From Methylobacterium sp. Leaf465 (GTDB lineage: Bacteria; Pseudomonadota; Alphaproteobacteria; Rhizobiales; Beijerinckiaceae), in contig NZ_LMRA01000044.1 in assembly GCF_001424705.1 (NCBI RefSeq), forward strand, positions 18,616 to 82,615: a stretch of DNA of 64,000 nt, in the 5' to 3' direction. Both the position numbers and the translations under genes were made by a program. Below, in pieces: positions 61,728-64,000 of this stretch. Position 1 is the stretch's first letter. Each line of letters opens with the position of its first letter. Under the pieces are notes generated by a model. It had not been told where the DNA came from. It searched no databases and saw only the letters and a list, made by a program, of their open reading frames with translations.

Positions 61728-61902
61728 GAGCTGCCCCGAGGACGCCACCCGGTACCGCTGGACCGTGCGGGAGGCGGACCAGGTAGTGCGGAGCGCCCTC
61801 TATTCCCTGCCCGACGCGGAGGCCGCCCTGCGCCAGGGCCGCGAGGCCATGGCCGAGGCGGCCGCCCTCTGCCGCGACACGCGGGGGCGCGCACCGGGGT
61901 GA
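61687..61902 (+). CDS. Small hypothetical protein
   Basis: A 71-residue protein, not recognised. It has a strand-rich start (MGPLTLEVESCPEDATRYRW, then TVREADQVVRSALYSL) followed by an amphipathic helix (AEAALRQGREAMAEAAAL). The ATG at 61687 is eight bases after GGAGG, a good site placed inside the end of the preceding gene, implying coupled translation. Confidence 0.62.
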   Translation: MAREAMGPLTLEVESCPEDATRYRWTVREADQVVRSALYSLPDAEAALRQGREAMAEAAALCRDTRGRAPG

Positions 61903-61960
61903 TCCGGCTCGACGAGGCCGGGTTCCCCGGGCGTCGGGTGCCCGGGCGCCGTGTGCCCCG

Positions 61961-64000
61961 TCAGGCGAGGTCCCGATGCTCGGCGAGGCCGTACTGGAGA
62001 TAATGGGCGAGCGGGTCGATCCCCGCGGCGGCCACGTCCGGGTTGGCGGCGAGGTACGCCTTCGTGTCGAACAGGGCGGAGGGGTTGCGGCCCTCCCGCC
62101 AGCCGTAGGCCTCGTAATGGAGCAGCGGATTCAGCCCGGCCTCGGCCACGTCGGGATTGGCCGCCAGATAGCCCGTCGTCGAGAAGTAGGCGTCCGGGTC
62201 GCGCCCCTCGGCGGCCCCGTATCGCAGGTAATGCGCGAAGGCGAAGCTGTCCGGATCACCGCCGGCGGCCGCCGCCGCGCGGGCCACGTCCGGGTACTGC
62301 GCGAGATAGTAGGTGGCATCGAATGCGCCATCGAGGTGGTGGGGGGCGGGCCCCGCGGGCGGGACGGGCAGGGCCGTGCGGCCCTCGACTTGCCCGTATT
62401 CCAGGTAGTGCGCGAGGGGGTCGATCCCCGCCGCCGCGACATCCGGGTTGGCGGCCAGGTACGCCTCCGTATCGAACGCCGCCGAGGGATTGCGTCCCTC
62501 CTGCCAGCCGAACCGATCGTAATGGGTGAGCGGATCGACACCGGCCGCGGCCACGTCCGGATTGGCCGCCAGGTAGCCCGATGTCGAGAACTGAGGGTTG
62601 GGATCGCGTCCTTCGCGCCAGCCCCATTCGGCATAGTGCCGATCGGGATCGACGCGCGCCTGCCAGACATCGCGGTTCTGGGCGAGGTAGAACAGATCGT
62701 CCACGAGGGGGGATCCGTCGGCCTCGTCGATCGTGCCGTCGGTGAAGTGAAGGCGGCCGATGCCGGTCACGTCCTGGACCGTGCCATCCGGCCCCGTCAG
62801 CACCGCCGCCCCGTTCTGATAGGTCAGGGTCGCCTGCGTGAAGGCGAAGGCGAAGGTCGCCTCCGCAGCGGGGCCGTGCGCCGCGACGGCGGTGGTGAGG
62901 GTGGCCGAGGCGGTGGCGCCGTCGCTGTCGGCGATGGTGTAGGCGAAGGAATCGGCCCCTGGGCTCCGCCCGAGATAGGCGTAGCGCCCGTCGGCGCCGA
63001 TCGTCAGGGCCCCGTGGGGGCTCGCGAGGGTGACGGTGCCGCCGGCCGGTACGGCGGTGGTCGCGCCGTCCTCCGTGCGCACGGCCGTGACGTGCAGGGC
63101 CGCACCGCCGAGATCGACGTCGTTGGCGAGCACGTTCCCCATCGCGAAGGTGTGGGCGTCGAGGGCGGCCGTATCCGCCGCCGCGATCGGGGTGCCAGCC
63201 ACCGTGAAGCTGAAGCCGACCGGATCGGCGGAATTGCCGGCCGCGTCCGTCGCGGTGGCGGTGAGGGTGTGGGGCCCGAGGCCGAAGGTCTGGCCCGAGG
63301 CGACCACCGTCGTGCCCTCGCGAACGGTCACCGGGTCGGTGCCGTCGACCGCATCCGTGGCGGTGGCGGCGAAGGTCACGGCGGCCCCGGCCGCGGAGGT
63401 CGCCTGGATGGTGGCCGCCGGGGCGGAAATGGCGATGACGGGTTTGGCGGTGTCGGCCACCGTGAAGCTGAAGGCGACCGGATCGGCGGGATTGCCGGCC
63501 GCGTCCGTCGCGGTGGCGGTGAGGGTGTGGGGGCCGAGGCCGAAGGTCTGGCCCGAGGCGACCACCGTCGTGCCCTCGCGAAACGTCACGGGGTCGGTGC
63601 CGTCGACCGCATCTGCGGCGGTGGCGGCGAAGGTCACGGCGGCCCCGGCCGCGGAGGTCGCCTGGATCGTCGTCGCCGGGGCCGTGACGGCGATGACGGG
63701 TTTGGCGGTGTCGGCCACCGTGAAGCTGAAGCCGACCGGATCGGCGGAATTGCCGGCCGCATCCGTCGCGGTGGCGGTGAGGGTGTGGGGGCCCAGCCCG
63801 AAGGTCTGGCCCGAGGCGACCACCGTCGTGCCCTCGCGGAACGTCACCGGGTCGGTGCCGTCGACCGCGTCCGTGGCGGTGGCGGCGAAGGTCACGGCGG
63901 CCCCGGCGGCGGAGGTCGCCTGGATGGTGGCCGCCGGAATCTGGGTCAGGGCCAGGGACGGGGCGGTGGTGTCGATGGTGAGGGTGCCGGGCATGGCCGT
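61961..64000 (-). CDS. Large surface repeat protein: HYR repeats, Ig-like domain, NPDV-type repeats (N-terminus outside window)
   Basis: 679 residues of the C-terminal part are visible. From the right edge: three nearly identical 86-residue HYR-like repeats (each with AAGAAVTFAATA, VDGTDPVTFREGTTVVASG and LGPHTLTATATDAAGN), then a VCBS/cadherin-like block (FAMGNVLANDVDLGG, GRYAYLGRSPGADSFAYTIA). Last come about six copies of a 44-46-residue repeat with YLAANPDV, DPLAHY and EGR elements. The frame has no start in the window; the ATG at 63994 is within it. It is probably an exported adhesin or matrix protein. No recognised secretion signal lies in the visible part. Confidence 0.85.
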   Translation of the reverse strand, partial: TAMPGTLTIDTTAPSLALTQIPAATIQATSAAGAAVTFAATATDAVDGTDPVTFREGTTVVASGQTFGLGPHTLTATATDAAGNSADPVGFSFTVADTAKPVIAVTAPATTIQATSAAGAAVTFAATAADAVDGTDPVTFREGTTVVASGQTFGLGPHTLTATATDAAGNPADPVAFSFTVADTAKPVIAISAPAATIQATSAAGAAVTFAATATDAVDGTDPVTVREGTTVVASGQTFGLGPHTLTATATDAAGNSADPVGFSFTVAGTPIAAADTAALDAHTFAMGNVLANDVDLGGAALHVTAVRTEDGATTAVPAGGTVTLASPHGALTIGADGRYAYLGRSPGADSFAYTIADSDGATASATLTTAVAAHGPAAEATFAFAFTQATLTYQNGAAVLTGPDGTVQDVTGIGRLHFTDGTIDEADGSPLVDDLFYLAQNRDVWQARVDPDRHYAEWGWREGRDPNPQFSTSGYLAANPDVAAAGVDPLTHYDRFGWQEGRNPSAAFDTEAYLAANPDVAAAGIDPLAHYLEYGQVEGRTALPVPPAGPAPHHLDGAFDATYYLAQYPDVARAAAAAGGDPDSFAFAHYLRYGAAEGRDPDAYFSTTGYLAANPDVAEAGLNPLLHYEAYGWREGRNPSALFDTKAYLAANPDVAAAGIDPLAHYLQYGLAEHRDLA
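63201..63974 (-). repeat. Three tandem 258-bp repeats in the surface protein gene
   Basis: The segment starting ACCGTGAAGCTGAAG recurs at 63201, 63459 and 63717, exactly 258 bases apart (86 codons). The units are almost identical at DNA level, with a few substitutions such as AACGGTC versus AACGTCA. This indicates recent duplication or gene conversion, and the copy number may vary between strains. The array may continue beyond the window. Confidence 0.9.

Noticed and set aside
63201..63974. Regular repeats considered as a CRISPR array
   Set aside because: The 258-bp period with near-identical units and no short repeat/unique spacer pattern, all inside an open frame, identifies coding tandem repeats.

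Overview
The window is a GC-rich alphaproteobacterial chromosome segment, densely coding on both strands, with no tRNA, rRNA, IS element or prophage gene that I can see. Several things together suggest a Methylobacterium/Methylorubrum-type Rhizobiales genome: a NasS/NasT-controlled nitrate-assimilation operon, a transaldolase–glucose-6-phosphate isomerase fusion, an HdaA-type DnaA regulator, Gly/Tyr-rich small secreted proteins and many small lineage-specific proteins. The genus is an inference from gene content, not something the sequence states.

Region 1 (1-12970, minus strand) is nitrate assimilation. nasT and nasS (sensor/antiterminator pair) sit upstream of an eight-gene operon: nrtA-nrtB-nrtD (nitrate ABC uptake), an FAD-dependent NAD(P)H oxidoreductase, nirA (siroheme nitrite reductase), a CysJ-like flavoprotein with an extra 4Fe-4S domain, nasA (molybdenum nitrate reductase) and cysG (siroheme synthesis, cut by the window edge). 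The 410-base gap between nasS and nrtA holds a complete control device that can be read from the bases: a -24/-12 sigma-54 promoter, two hairpins with A..G hexaloops of the ANTAR-target kind, and an intrinsic terminator with a seven-T run before nrtA.

Region 2 (13236-25131) carries a GH15 glycoside hydrolase, transketolase and the Tal-Pgi fusion (a sugar-phosphate block), then a PAS-LuxR regulator divergent from a Tat-exported formamidase/acetamidase, and a broken SAM methyltransferase. Region 3 (25429-34739) holds ppx and ppk (polyphosphate turnover), hdaA with an AI-2E-family permease, purM-purN and pyrB. Region 4 (34813-42463) is envelope and signalling: a CHASE3 hybrid histidine kinase, a six-TM potassium channel with a C-terminal zinc ribbon, a pentapeptide-repeat protein with a pore-like C-terminus, an exonuclease/endonuclease/phosphatase-fold protein, a DUF1345 membrane protein and a DCC-family protein.

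Region 5 (42567-55308) has eno, queF, an M10 metalloprotease fused to a Hint domain, a Gly/Tyr-rich secreted protein, kdsA, two secreted unknowns, an aminotransferase, degP, a DUF2459 protein, glk and otsB. Region 6 (55468-64000) has DUF427, a membrane metallophosphoesterase, a serine hydrolase, DUF2147, PAP2 and SDR proteins, two overlapping small genes, and the C-terminal part of a large repeat protein (HYR repeats plus NPDV-type repeats) that runs off the right edge. The same NPDV-type motif recurs once in a small secreted protein at 25429-25758.
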